Below the pieces are notes generated by a model. That model was not told the origin of the DNA and searched no databases. It worked only from the letters and a program-made list of their open reading frames with translations. A program made the translations under genes and the position numbers. This document shows, piece after piece, positions 1 to 12,800 of a stretch of 64,000 bases of DNA; positions within the stretch are counted from its first letter, which is position 1; every line of letters begins with the position of its first letter. This DNA comes from Turbatrix aceti. Lineage: Eukaryota; Nematoda; Chromadorea; Rhabditida; Panagrolaimidae. Location: positions 8,274,739 to 8,338,738 of the forward strand of contig OZ017767.1 of assembly GCA_963969345.1 (NCBI GenBank), in the 5' to 3' direction.

Positions 1-351
1 AAGAACTTCAGGAAATCATCTGCAAGGACGTCGGACTGGAAGTCAACGTCAAGAAGACGCAGTGGATGGTACAGAAATGGCGGGATCAGCGACCTATCTC
101 CTCCGGACTTCTCCTCAAGGACATCGAGGACGATTTCGAGCTCTCCCTCCACTCTACGCTGGGTCGATTCGCTCAACTCGGTGTTCAACAAGACGAAAAC
201 CAGACCACAGCAACGATGGGAAGAAGAAATCGCGACCAAAACGAATCGAGACATTTACACCTACGTGGACATCATTTGTGCCTCCTAATATCTGGTCTAA
301 TGATAACTAACCACTGAGTAATGGTGAAATAAATAAATAAATAAATAAATC
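1..351 (+). mobile_element. 3' end of a 5'-truncated non-LTR (RTE-like) retrotransposon
   Basis: The reading frame from base 3 contains GLEVNVKKTQWM, which resembles the end of the palm region of LINE reverse transcriptases. A second frame further on reads RPQQRWEEEI, resembling the RW-(D/E)-(D/E)-I box at the C terminus of many LINE ORFs. The two pieces are in different frames, so the copy is frameshifted and dead. It ends in a short (AAAT)n tail at about 330-351, the kind of tail RTE-clade elements leave. The element reads on the plus strand and sits just 3' of the last visible exon of a minus-strand receptor gene, so it probably lies in an intron. The 5' end is outside the window. The clade assignment is tentative. 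Confidence 0.6.
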
Positions 352-490
352 ATGCAAATTTAATAAAATGTTTAAATTTGGGCGCTTCGAAGTCTCCGCT
401 GTGGCAAACAACATCGCGAGGCCCAAAAAAGGAAATAACAATTTATTTTGGGTCCGGTGAACCGAAAAAAAACAAGAAGACGCAACGAAC

Positions 491-1278
491 CTTCAACTTT
501 GAGTCGATAGTTGACCCACACCGTGCCGTTGGGGTAGATCATGACAAAGGTGTTGGGCGTTGGCGAACTGTGCAATTCACTTTTCTTGCTGTTGACAAAG
601 TTGACAAAGGGCTGCCAGATGCGAGTCGTTGTCAGATGACTGAGCGTGAGGTTTTCAAGGCATCGGGAGTACACATCGAATCTTAGGCGTCCGTCGTGCC
701 AGATTTGACTGAAAAAGGATGTTGTTGAGGAATTTGAGGATTCTTGGAACGAACCTAAGCAAAACGTCGGCAGTGAAACTGGCACTTGTTTCACTGATAT
801 CGTAGAAGGTCTGAAGCGCGAGTTCGATGCTTACGACGACTCCGTTGGGGTGGGGCACGAGTTGGGGATCGTAGTTTTCGTTTAGTATCTGCTTCAGAAT
901 CCACTGTGATTGTCGAGTGATGTCTTTGTTTATGCAATCTGGAATTTGTGGAATTAATTTTTTTTACATTCTTAAATACGATTTTAATAATTAAAAATAT
1001 TAAAATCGTATTTAATCTCAAAATTCCTCACCTGGGTGCTCCCTCCCCAAAAACGACAAATTCCCAGGTGACGGCGTGAGACTTTGCCTGAGGTCAAATG
1101 ATTCTGGTATCGTAGTCGGCGGAATAGCTGTTGTACCACCGTGGTGATAATTGTGGTACCCAGCTCTGCCCCCCGCCCCGGCCCCAGCCCCGGGCGGTAC
1201 AGGTGTGGTGCCGTTGCCGAAGATTGTGACAATCTGTGCGACGTTGAGGATGTTGGGGAGGAGTGATTTGACGACCAT
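491..1278 (-). CDS. Cys-loop ligand-gated ion channel subunit (N-terminal part; gene continues left of window)
   Basis: Three exons can be joined: 1278-1032, 938-755 and 708-491 (216 codons). Exon 1 starts at ATG 1278 with a short hydrophobic stretch (MVVKSLLPNILNVAQIV) that may be a signal peptide, then a Pro/Gly-rich linker. Exons 2-3 encode the extracellular ligand-binding fold: the FYDISET segment, SQIWHDGRLRF, FVNSKKSELHSS and PNGTVWVNYRL, matching the complete paralogue at 2224-4647 almost position by position. The junction CTTAG|T restores LSQIW exactly as in the paralogue. The Cys-loop and the membrane half are not seen; a retrotransposon remnant occupies 1-351 where the next intron would be. 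The gene is either continued beyond the edge or disrupted. Inferred role: neurotransmitter-gated channel in nerve or muscle membrane. Confidence 0.75.
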
Positions 1279-2223
1279 TGAGCTGGACCGCGTCCAATGT
1301 GTTCACGACTCACTGCGTGACGAAGATTCTGAATGATTTTTGACCGCGCACATCCGCTGCATGCTCTGCTTCGGAACGCGTAGCCTTCAAAATACTAAAT
1401 TCTATTTTGAGTGTCACTGATTTGGTTGAAACACGGAGAATTATGCGTCAGAGGAATTTTTTCCGGAAGTTAGGATTTTATAGGGGATTTATTTTTATAA
1501 AAGTATGTACATTAGAATGAAATTAACTTTCCTGAAATGAAAGTTTTTGAACTTTAAAATCCTTTTTTATTAAAAGTTTCAAAATTTGTAAAAAAAATAA
1601 TTTTTGGGGGACAAAAAAGATAAAACATCAAATATGAACCATTTTTTGTGGCTAGACAGAAAACATTTTTGACATTTCTTTTGCGTCGAATTTATGAATT
1701 TATAAATTGGATTAGAAACTGACAAAAGACTCGAAAATTTTTATGGCCCGAAAAAAGCTTTGAACTGACATAAAATTTTTTTAACTTGAAAGTTCATCTC
1801 GACTTCATTACAATTTTTTATGACATTTAAAAAACATACAATTAACACTGGCGCAAAAATTTCATGGCAACAAAACACATCAATGTCCGAAAAAAAGAAG
1901 AATGTCATTTATGGATGAGTTTTAACCCGGAGAACAACGGATGGCACCGCAGAGATGTGAACAGCACTCTACGGCGTGACTGACAGAGTTTCAGCAAATT
2001 TCGGGTCGACGGCACTTCAAGACAGGAAGTGTCGAGAAATTCAATTTGCAGCATTACCGGTTTCTTTCGATAAGGTTTTATTAGATGTCACAAGAGCGAG
2101 CGCTTAGCCGGCCCCGGCCCAGGAGGGGGGGGGGGGCAATTGTAGCTTCGAACAATGGGCCATCGAACCAATGGACCGGGGAAAGCGTTCGCGTTCGTTT
2201 TTGTTTTGGCTGTGAGTAGTTAG
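1279..2223. other. Intergenic region between the two receptor genes
   Basis: No convincing coding exon. It is AT-rich with a G-homopolymer near 2126-2136. It contains the 3' UTR of the complete receptor gene and, on its other side, whatever promoter or trans-splice site serves the left-hand receptor gene (GTCCAG stands just before its ATG). Confidence 0.5.
2077..2082 (-). terminator. Poly(A) signal of the complete Cys-loop receptor gene
   Basis: TTTATT on the plus strand is AATAAA on the minus strand, about 140 nt after the stop codon at 2224-2226. It is the only canonical hexamer I noticed close behind the stop. Confidence 0.5.
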
Positions 2224-4647
2224 TTATCCGACGGCCGCGCCAAGGGCAGCTTCTTTCGCGAGTCTGTTGAGGTAGAGGTAGTACGTCCAGTAGCCGGCGT
2301 TGAAGCCTATGAACGCGATGGGAAAGGCTTTTCGACAGGCGGCATCCAGCGCGTCGCCTGTCCAACGGGGAAGCGCTTCGTTGTCGAGATCTGTGACATC
2401 TGAAGTGAGCGGGGTAATATGTAGTAAAGTTGCTATTTAGGGGAGTTTTAGGAAATGTGTTTTGCAGGAAGCGACAAAATTAGAAAATTTTTTGTTTTGG
2501 AATTTTTGTCAAAAAATCGTAATTTGAATTTGCACGTTCAAACAATTATGCCGAGACCAAAAAAAGTTTTGATTTTTCAATTTTTGTGTTGAGTTTTTAC
2601 TTTTTTTACAAAAAAAAACATGAACGTTGCGCGCAACATGCCGGTTTTACGCATGTTGCGCGCAACGTTGCAGGCAACGTGCAAACAACAATTTGTTTTT
2701 TTGTCGTTTATTTTCGCATAAAATTTTTTTTGATGTAAAAATCGAAGTCCTTACCTTGCATTCCCAGCGTAAAGGCCGCAAAAGCCTGAAAAGGATCCAT
2801 GACATGGTTCATGGCACTTCTCCGCCCATCGCCGCCGATTGTATTGTTTGACGTTTTTCTCGGTGGCCCTAGCGTTCCATTAGATCCTCCAAAAACCTAG
2901 AAAAAAAACTTTAGATTACAAAAAAACATAAAACACCTACCACATGATTAGGATAAACATGAGCAGTCGCGTCATGATCGGTCTGATCGTCGAAGGAGTC
3001 TTCCTCAATTAAACTGGAGCCGCCTCTTGTCAGCGAACCGTACACCTTGTCGTCTCCGACACCACCCCTCCCAGCGAGAAGGTGCAAGCCTTCGTCGGTG
3101 ACGCTTCTCTTTTTGTTGTTCGTCATCTGTTTCCGCATCAAAGCTTCGGACTTTCTGCTGAATTCTGCGGCGTGCGAATTTCTATGGGCTTTTCGAAATT
3201 CTTCGATGCGCTTTACTTTTCGCTGGGACTCGCGGAGTCGTTTTCGCTGGTTTAGGCGATGCTCGAGGAAACAGACGATGGCTACTTCCATCATTGAGAG
3301 GAAAATGAACCTGGAAAATGCAAAATTATTTCTGAAATGTGCAAAATACGCATACCCGGTGGTTATGACCATGTAAACATCGATGGACTTCACGTAGCCA
3401 ACTTTTGGCAGACTTTTGGCGATGTTTCCGTACTGGAACGTGAGCCTGGAATCATTTTACTTGTTTGCTTTTTTTTTGCTCACGTCAGAAAAGTGACTCA
3501 CGCCATGAGGCTGCTGACACCCAGAGTAACCCTCGCGGGTAGACTTTTCATCCAGAATGAGACGAAAGATATGAGCACGGAAGCGTAAGTTGGAAGGTAC
3601 ATTTGAAGAACGTAAAATCCGTAAGCTCGACTAAAGACCAGAGAAACGGTCAGTTGGTCCCATTCACCGGCGGCGTAGTCAAAACTGTTTTTGGTCCATT
3701 GAAGCCCGGAAAGCGTGTAGTCAGCGAGTTTGGTTCTCGCGATCGATGATACTGGATTCCAGCTTCTCCAGTTTAACACCACCTTTGCAGTGTTATACGC
3801 GTACGACTCAAGCACCAATGTGCACTTTTGGACGTCCATTGGGAACTAAAACACACTTTTTAAATATTTTTTGTAATTTGACCCAGCAACAGTCTTTGAC
3901 CTTAAATCAATTTTTTTCGCGACGTCTGGAAAAATTGATAACCGAGACTGAAGAAAAAACCCACCAGTTCCAAGCTCATGTCGCACGGTCCCTGAACTTG
4001 CAATCGATAATTTACCCAAACAGTGCCATTTGGGTAAATGAGCAGAAAAATGTTGAGCGTAGGCGAACTGTGAATTTCTGTTTTCTTGGAATTGACGAAG
4101 CAGACGTTGGGCGTCCATAACTTGTCGACAACCGCGTGTCCAAGTGTCAAATTTGTCAGACAATGCGTGAGGTGGTCGAATCTGAGCCTGGGGTCATGCC
4201 AGATTTGACTAAACAGCAAATCCAGCGTGAAGCTGGACGTGATCTCCGAAACCTGAGCAATCGACTGAATGACGAATTCGATGGTTACGTCGGTCGCACT
4301 TCTGGTAGGAGGAAGTGTGTTTTTGTTGTATTCTTCGTTGAATATCGATCGTAGAATGTATTCCGATATTGTGTCGTTTGTTGGATCACTGAAAAATTTT
4401 TTTTGGTTTTTCTAGGATTCAAAATCCCAGAAAAAACTTACCAGTCTTCACCCAGAGGATCATTATTAGCTTCTTCACTCCGATGCCTCTGCAACACGTG
4501 ATTGACACTCTGATCTGGGGTATCGGGCACATCGGTGATTTTGCCGTGATTCATAGGCTGAAGAATGGGACGCTCCGTGATGACCTGAGAAGCGCCGACA
4601 AGGATCGAAAACAGACTGTAGGCAGGCACGAGACCGGTGGCATTCAT
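2224..4647 (-). CDS. Cys-loop ligand-gated anion channel subunit
   Basis: Seven exons (4647-4442, 4388-3965, 3845-3502, 3445-3356, 3310-2941, 2896-2755, 2399-2224) join in frame to 583 residues. ATG 4647 follows a TTCCAG acceptor by a few bases and opens a signal peptide (MNATGLVPAYSLFSILVGAS). The extracellular domain has SQIWHDPRLRF, NGTVWVNYRL and a canonical Cys-loop, CDMSLELFPMDVQKC, with 13 residues between the cysteines. M1 is followed by PARVTLGVSSLMALTFQ: the Pro-Ala-Arg before M2 is the signature of anion-selective members. M3 is in DVYMVITTGFIFLSMMEVA, followed by a long charged M3-M4 loop; M4 ends in FNAGYWTYYLYL. The sequence resembles the nematode ACC/LGC amine- and acetylcholine-gated chloride channels, but the ligand cannot be told. 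A partial paralogue lies just downstream on the same strand. Confidence 0.88.
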
Positions 4648-6638
4648 GACATCTCTGGAATGGCAGTTTTTTTGACGTGTTAGATAGAAAAAATGAAAGT
4701 TCAGGGCAGACATGCAAATGCGCGTTGGATGGTGCCTGGAACCGAGGGTGAAAAATAGGCACATTTGCATTCAACTTCCGAAAACAACAGCTCGTCAAGT
4801 CGGATGGAGCAAATCTAGGGTGGACATTGATTTTTTCAAGGGACATGCGTAATTGGTGCACTTTTTTGGGGTGGTCAACGTCATTTTTTTATTGTTGGGG
4901 AGTTTTGGGAATTTTGATAAGATCGGTAGCGTATTAGAATTTGTACAACGAACAAACAAAAAATTTGAAAAAATTCTGAACATCCAAAAACGGTTCAGGA
5001 AACCATCAAAAAGTTTCTGGACTTTTTTGTCACCAAAATATTTTTTCATGCTACGCCTAAAAACTGAAACCACGCCAAGGTTAGCAGACAAACCACAGAA
5101 CACGTGAGAAAATGCCAAAAGACGCCGTCATCTATTCCGAAGACCTTCCAAAAGTCCCGGTTTAAAGTGTGTGTCAAAATTTTTTTTCAGCATAACACGA
5201 TGACACATTGGACGGCTATAATTTTTAAAGTCATGCCAATTCATAATTCATCTTCTTCCTCACCTTCGGAGAGGGCGCGCGTGTGTCAGACCTCCAAAGC
5301 GTGGTCGGGAGTAAACGCAATGTGACCAAACACAACTTTCATCACAACACGTAAACCACTTTTGAAAAATGATCCACTTCAAGGAAATGATGGACTATGC
5401 AGCTTGGCAGAACGCAAGGAGGGCATGAAATATTGACAAAATGCCAGACAGTCAGTTGGGAAAGAGGACATCAAGGTAGTGAAACACGAAAGATGTTTAT
5501 TTTTAGTTTCGGAACTTTGGTCTGGGTTTTCTGAGGAAAAAAGCGAGATTTTTTTGGCTTTTGGGAAACCTTAGTGGAAAGAGCAAAGAACTGTGAAGTG
5601 CGAAGAAGGAAATAATAATCACGTTGATGTTGTCATTTGAGCGCTTTCGAGCCAAGTTGGCCAAACTATAGAAAAATATTAAATACGAGCCAGTTCGAAA
5701 AGTTCCAAGACAAAAAGTCAAAAAAAACGGTCCGACCGAATAAAAATGAAAGAAAAATTAATTTTTTACGTCAAATTATTTTTTTTTAATTTCTAAAGAT
5801 AAAAATTTTGTCAACTTTAATTCGGTCCTATAATTAATTAATTGATTCGACCCCCTTTAGGAATCCAAAATTCTGAAATACTAAATTTAAATTATGTGCG
5901 CAACAATCCAAATATAAAATGCCACTCTGCAAAGAATGCCAAATCCGTCTGGAGCCCAGCGGGTATAAAAGGTGAACACCTCTGAAACGAAAAGTACAGT
6001 TGCCCGAGAAATGCACCACAAGTTCGCCTAATAACTTTCTGGGGGACTGTTACAATTCCCCCAGGATTCCACCTTTTCGCCATATTCTAAAAATTTTTAC
6101 TTTTTCTAAAAAACACGACGTGGAAAATAACACGTGTTTTTTAGGATAAAAAAGGGAGACTCATAACGGGGGAATAACAGATTTCGGGAAAACAATAAAA
6201 TATAAATGATGAATCTTTTGATCTCTCTTCGAAATTTTTTTCTTACACTTTTTTTTTCTTCAACGGACTGGAAGTTGTTACCATGCATGAAAGCTGCAAG
6301 CCTGCCTGCGGCACCCTGAAAATTCACTGCGCGCTTTTATTTGTTTTTTTTTGCTCAAAAACGAACACGCTTGTCTCTGTCATCGGCGTATGCGTAATTT
6401 GGTTTTTCATCTTCTCGATTAGTAAGTACTCATCTTTTTGCTTTGTTTTCTTCGGGTTAAACGTTCTTCACACGCAATATTTTTTTTCCGTGCATGCAAC
6501 TTGCAAAAAAATTTTTTTGGATTTCTTGTAACTCATTGCTTCTATTTTAGGACAACTACATTTATTTTTACTTTCGATGATACAAAAAATTAGGAATAAA
6601 AAAAATTGGTGCCAATGAAAAAATCAAATCAAATTCCG
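4648..6638. other. Intergenic region between receptor gene and myosin gene
   Basis: About 2 kb with no exon I can support. Open frames here are short and full of homopolymer T and A runs. It must hold the 5' control region of the receptor gene (near 4650-5100) and sequence beyond the myosin poly(A) site. I see no repeats of note. Confidence 0.5.
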
Positions 6639-6644
6639 TTTATT
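6639..6644 (-). terminator. Poly(A) signal of the myosin heavy chain gene
   Basis: TTTATT on the plus strand (AATAAA on the minus strand) lies about 250 nt behind the myosin stop codon, past the GT-rich tracts of the 3' UTR. Confidence 0.5.
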
Positions 6645-6756
6645 CTGTGCAAGAAGAAAAGAGAATTGGATGGAACAAAAAAAATTATGTTTACAATAAT
6701 GTACTTTTTTTAGGCTGGAAGCATCGTGTGTGGTAAATAGGTAAAAAAAACTGCTG

Positions 6757-6880
6757 AGTGTGTGTGTGGGTGTGTGTGTGTGTGTGTGTGTGTGCGATGA
6801 GTTATGCGATGAGTTTATAAACAGTTTTTTTTGCGTATGTTATGTGAATATGTGCAAGTGTGTGTGTGTGGTGGTGGTGG
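6757..6880. repeat. (TG)n microsatellites in the myosin 3' UTR
   Basis: Two GT-rich simple repeats: a long TG tract at about 6757-6795, and a TG tract followed by GGT repeats at about 6858-6880. On the transcribed (minus) strand they are (CA)n and (ACC)n in the 3' UTR between the stop codon (6890) and the poly(A) signal. Confidence 0.8.
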
Positions 6881-6889
6881 TTACAGTAG

Positions 6890-9800
6890 TTACTCCTCAA
6901 CTTCATCATCGATGACTCGTGATCTTGACTGGGATCGAATGGCCATGGATGACATCTGAAAATTTTGAACGTTACTATTTTTCACAAAAAAAAATTTTTT
7001 TTGAAAACCCACGGAATGAGCTAGGCCCCGCCCATTAAGGCCGATGCCCCGGGACTTGGCCCGAAGTTTTGACAACGTGTTTTCGGCGATGTCAGCTCGC
7101 TCTTCGGCCTGGTCAAGCATGTGCTGGAGTTGACGGTACTTGGACAGGTTCACGGATGCCAGTTCTTCCTAAAAACAAGCGCCACCTAATTTTACCTGTC
7201 TAGAAAAATCCAAAAACTCACTGCTTCCTCAACCTGGCGCTTGTACGTGCGGATTTTGCCTTGCAGCTTCTCGACAAGGTCGTACATGCGCTCGGCGGTT
7301 TTTTTGTCTTCGTCGACTTGGAATTGCAGCTCACGTGTGCGGCGTTCCTTGTTTCGGAGATTCTTCTGTGCTTCGCCGTGGCGACGTGACTCAGAGTCGA
7401 GCTCGGCTTCGAGCTCTCGAACTCGGTCTTCCAGTTTCGCGAGAATGCGTTTGCCGCCCTTGAGCGTGCCGGCCTCGGCTTCTTCGAGTCGCACCTGGAG
7501 GTCCTTGACGGTGAGTTCAAAGCTCTTACGCTGGCGGTCAAGGTTTTGCGAGTGCTCCTGCTCGTTGCGGAGCTCCTCAGCCAGACGCGCGGCGTCGAGC
7601 GTGGATTTCTTGGCCCGGTCTTCGACGGATTTGAGTTCCAGCAGACTGTCATGCAGCTCGGACTGGAGTTGACCGATTTCGGCTTCAAGCTTGCGCTTGG
7701 TGGCTGCAAGTGCCAGGTTGGCGTCGGTGAGTGCGTTGGCGGTTTCGCGGGCATCGATGCCGTCGAGTTCGGCTTGGCGACGTGTGCGTTCGGCTTGCTC
7801 GAGGGCATGGACGATGTCTTCCTTCTCAGACTGCAAAATCTGGGCTCTACGTTCGACGGTCGCGAGTTGGTCACGGGTGTCTTCACGGAGGCGGTGCTCG
7901 TCTTCGACCTGAATTTACCTGGATTATTTTTTTCAAAGTACAAATACAAAAAATTACCTGTTGTTGGAGTTCACGAATGGTGTCCTGGTAGCGTTTGACA
8001 TTCTTCAACGCATCGGCGTTGGCTTTGTTCGCGTGATCGAGTCCGATCTCGAGATCATTGATGTCAGTCTCGAGTTTCTTCTTCAGACGCAACAATTCCG
8101 CGCGGGCACGGCTTTCAGTCTCGAGCGAGGCTTGCATGGATTCAATTGTACGTGCGTGATTCTTTCGAGTGTTTTCGAACTCTTCTTCCTTCTCTTGGAG
8201 TCGCTTTTCAATCTCCGACCGAATCTGGCTGACTTCGATTTGCGCGCGCATGACTTTGTTTTCTTCGACTTCGAGAGCTGCTTCGGCGTCTTCAAGCGCC
8301 TGCTGGAGCTCGTCTTTTTCGAGTTCCAAACGACGACGCGTTTTTTGTAGTTCGTGGACGGAGCGGCCGCCTTCTCCGAGCTGGTCGTTGATGTCCTTGA
8401 GCTCCTGCGCGAGAGCCTTGTTCTCGCGCTTGAGCACCTCGGACTGCTCAGCGGCTTCTTCGAGAGCCGATCGCAGCTTGAAGACTTCAGTAGACTGCGC
8501 ACGGGTTTCGCGCTGCGAAGCGTCAAGCTCGGCAGCTTGGGCATCAGACTTGCGTTTCCATTCGTCGATGACGCGGTCGAAGCCCTTCTGCTTCTTCTCG
8601 AGAGACGCGGCGAGGCTGTTGGCGCGATCGGCGTCGACCTGGGCGTCTTCGAGCTCCTGTTGGAGACGTTGACGGGCCTTGTCGATAGACTGGTTTTTAG
8701 CGTTCGACTGGTCGAGTTGGTCCTGGAGTTCCTGGATCTTGTTAGTCAGACGGCGACGGGCTTCTTCGAGTTCTTCGGTGCGTCCGAGGCCTTCGGATTC
8801 GTAGCGGGCTCTCCACTGGGCAGCTTCGGCGTTTGCCTTGCTGACGAGACGCTGAAGCTCGGATTTGCTGTCCTGTTCTTCTTCAAAGGCATCACGCAGC
8901 TGCTGGCATTCCATTTGGTAGTTTGACAGCTGAGAAGCCAGGGAAGAACGTTCGCGTGTTTCCTGGTCGAGCTGGCGCTTGAGCTCCTCGTTCTGCTGAC
9001 CTAGACCGGACTTGATGCGGTTCAACGCGGACACTTGGGTTTCAGCATCTTCGAGTTGTCGCGTGATTTCACTGTTTTCGGCCTGAACGCGGTTTTTGAA
9101 GGACAAAAGTTCCTGGATCTGACGAGCTTGTTCGTCATTGCGGAGTTGGGCATCCGCGAGTTGGGCTTCGATCTGCTTCGACACTCGCTCCAGATTCTGG
9201 CGCTGCTTGGATTCCTGATCGAGGTTGATCTGGAGGTCCTCAACTTCGTGCTGGAAGTGAGCCTTATCCTTCTCAGCCTTGGTTCGGAGCTTCTGAACAG
9301 CGTCAATTTGGTCCGTGAGCTCAGCAACGGCATCGGTGTGCTTCTTTCTGAGCACAGCAGACGCGTTTTCATGATTGATGGTCGCTTCTTCGAGATCCCG
9401 ACGAAGACGGAGGAGTTCAGCTTCTCGCTTTTTGTTAAGCTCGATCTGAGCAGCGGTAGCGCCACCTGCTTCATCGAGACGATCGGCGAGTTCTTCAAGT
9501 TCGTGCTGCATCTCGCCACGACTCTTTTCAGCCTTCGAGCGAGACTGACGCTCAGAATCGAGTTCTTCCTCGACTTCAGAAACACGAGCTTGAAGCTCCT
9601 TGATTTGTCGCTGAAGTTTCGCGACGAGACCCTGCTCGTCTTCGAGACGGGTCGTGATAGCAGCGATCTCAACATCCTTCTTCTTGACAGAGTTCTCGGC
9701 ATCCAGCTTGGCACGGGTGAGTTCGTCGATGTTCTCCTGAGCGATCTTGAGCTCGCCTTCGACCTTGCGCTTGGCTTTTTCGACTTCCTGACGAGCACGG

Positions 9801-12800
9801 CGTTCGCGTTCGAGGCTGTCCTCAATTTGGTCGAGAGTTTGTTCAAGCTTGGCCTTGGCTTTGTTCGCGTGCAGGACTTTTTCTTCTTCAAGAGCCAGGT
9901 CGTCGGCGAGTTTGCGGTTCGCTTCTTCCTGGGCCTTCTTTTCCTTGTTCAACTTCGCAATAGCCTCGTCTTGGGCCTGGATTTCCTCCTGCAACTGCCG
10001 AAGTTGGTGATCCTTGTTTTGTTTTTCGGATTCTTGTTTCTTGATCGTGATTTCGAGCTCCTGAACGGTTTTTTTGAGAGCCTCGATGTCGGCTTCCGCC
10101 TTGCGCTTGGCCTTCGTCAGGGATCCGTACTTGTCTTCCTGGTCGGCGAGCTGATCGTTGAGGTCAGCAAGCTGGCGCTCGATATCTGACTTCTGGGCCA
10201 GGATCTTGGCAGAGCGTTCTTCAGACTCTGCAAGGGCTTCGCGCTCCTGTTCGAGTTGGAGCGAGAGCTGCTGCTTCTCAGCGTTGAGTTTCGTGTTGAG
10301 AGATTCAAGATCGCGGCGACCACCTTGCTCCTTGGACATGGATTCTTCAAGTTCTTTGAGTTTCTTCTCAAGCGCAGAGAACTCCTCGTCCTTCTTGTTG
10401 CCCTTGATAAGCGGCTTGACGCGGCCGAACAGCTTGAACCAGTCCCATGTGCGCAGCGTGCACCTGAAATTATCAGTTACGTACTACGGTAAGAAAAATT
10501 CCAAGCAGGTAGAATTTACCATTTACGGATGTTACGCTGAACAATCTTGAGTCCGACCTGTTGATCGAGTCGTCGTTTGTACTCGCAGCGAGCGAGGTAA
10601 TGACGCACAGCCTGTTGGAACTTGAGGATGATGACGGTGAGCGCTTCGTCGCGGAGTTCTTCCAGGTGAGCCAGGACTCCGGCTTTGAAGAACACCTAAA
10701 TGATAGTTTTTAGCGTTATAAATGGATAAATATTGAAACTAAGGAAAACAGAAAAAAAATGTGTCGAACAAAAAAAAATTGAACAAAAGCACAAAACCTT
10801 GGTCACGCCGTTCTGGTACTCTTCCTTCTTCATCTTGCCCTTCTTTTCGAGAGAAGCAAGGACGTTGATGGTCGCTTCACGCTCGTCTTTGCCCTTTTTG
10901 GCTTCATCGGCACCGAGACAGGTGTAGCTGAAATTTTGGAGAGGTGGAAAAAACTTAAAATTTATGAATGAAAATCAAACTCAAATTAAGAGAAAATCAA
11001 AGAAAAACCAAAAACTGAAGCATGAACCCAAAAAAAACTGAAGTATAAACCAAAAAAAAACTCAAAAAAATTCTAGGACAACCTAACCTTAGTAGTTCCA
11101 ATTCGGTACTGCTCAGGGTTCAATTTCCCTTTCTTTTCCAGGGCCAGGCACATCTTTTCACCGGCTTTCTGAGGATCCTTAGTTGCTGCCTGGTCCGCAG
11201 CTAACGGGGCATACCTGGATTTTTTGTACATGTTCTACCGTCCAAAAAACAACAAAAAATTTTAAAAATAAAAACCAACCGTTGCTTGAAGTCCTTGTAG
11301 GTAAGGCGATTGGGGAATCCCTTACGGCAGATACGGATGCCCTCAAGCACACCGTTGCAGGTGAGCTGGTTGAGCACCAGGTTGGCATCGATGACACCGC
11401 ATTTCTTCTGCTCGTTGGGGATGATGCAACGGATGAAGTGAGGATGCGTCTGGTTGAGCATGGTCATGAGCTTTGCGAGCGACTCGCGGTACATCATGGA
11501 AACCGTCATGAACGACGCAGACTTGCCCTTCTTCACCTTCTTCACCTTGGCGGTCAGCGACTCTTCCTGGGTCTGGTAGTCTTCCCACATCTCGTTGAGG
11601 AGCTGCATTTTGTCATTGTGCTTGAGCACGGAGACCGCAGTGTCGTTGAGAGGGTCCTTGTTCTTCTCGAGCCAGGCCTTGACGTTGTAGCGAACGGTTC
11701 CCGCGTAGTGGACGAGAGCAAAGTGGGCATCTGCCTGCTTGCCCTTCGGCGGCTTGGCCTTCTGGAAGTTGGGGTGCTTGCCGAGGTGCTGGTCGATGAG
11801 CTTGGAAGCAAGGGTCGTGTCAGAGGCTTTGGGGACAATGCATTCTTCGTCGAGCATGGAAATGATACCGAGAGGCTTTTCGATAAGCTCGATGCAAGCC
11901 TGAAGATCCAAACCAAAGTCGATGAATTCCCATTGAATGCCCTCGCGTTTGTACTCTTCCTGCTCGAGAACGAACATGTGATGATTGAAAAATTGTTGGA
12001 GTTTTTCGTTCACAAAGTTGATCCAAAGTTGTTCGAAAGAGTTTAGGTCGAAAATTTCGAAACCGGCGATATCGAGAACACCGATGAAGAAATCCCGAGA
12101 CAAATCTTGCGCGTCGAGAGTCTTGTTGCAGCGCTTGATGAGCCAGGTGAACATTCGGGCGAAAAGTGCCTTGGAGAGAGCTCCAATGGCCCAGTTCACC
12201 TGTTCCAGGTTTTGACCCCTGTTGACCCACTCAGTTCCGACCTTGACTCTCGGCTTGAGCAGAGACGTGATAAACTGCGTCACGTCGACCTTGAAAAGCT
12301 TGCACGCGAGCTCGCCTTCTTTTTGGTCTTCGCACTCGGCCTGCTCTTCGCGGGGGCGTTGCTTGAACTTCAGACCACCCAGGTGCATAATTGCAGCGGT
12401 CACCGAAAAAAGATCGAATTTCTCCTGCGCGCTGAATTTCATAATGTCAAAAGATTCGTCGGTGATGACCATTTCTTCTTTGTCGTCGATCCCATCGATG
12501 GTAACCTCGGCTTGGGAGACGAACTGGTACTCGCGGATGCCTTTGGTCAGGAAAAGTTTCTCCTTGAGACCCTTGATCGCACCGGACATGATTTGGTAGA
12601 AAATGTGGTAAGAACGCTCGCCGGGGGCCTGCTTGATGACACGCGATTTTTCGAGTAGATCTACAAATTTTTACCTTTAAACATGTTTTTACCCCAAAAA
12701 ACATACAATGCTCGATATCGCCACCAGCGAGTTTTCCGGCCGTGTTGAAGTGGATTCGGATGAATTTTCCGAATCGAGAAGAGTTGTTATTACGAACGGT

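Noticed and set aside
4795..5118. Plus/minus frames upstream of the complete receptor gene as an extra exon
   Set aside because: The composition is AT-driven (Phe/Asn/Lys-rich) on both strands, with no link to the receptor reading frame; the signal peptide exon begins at 4647.
7241..12658. Long plus-strand open frames opposite the myosin gene (up to 384 codons)
   Set aside because: They are antisense shadows of the coiled-coil and motor coding sequence, caused by its biased codon use; the minus-strand frame is unmistakably myosin.
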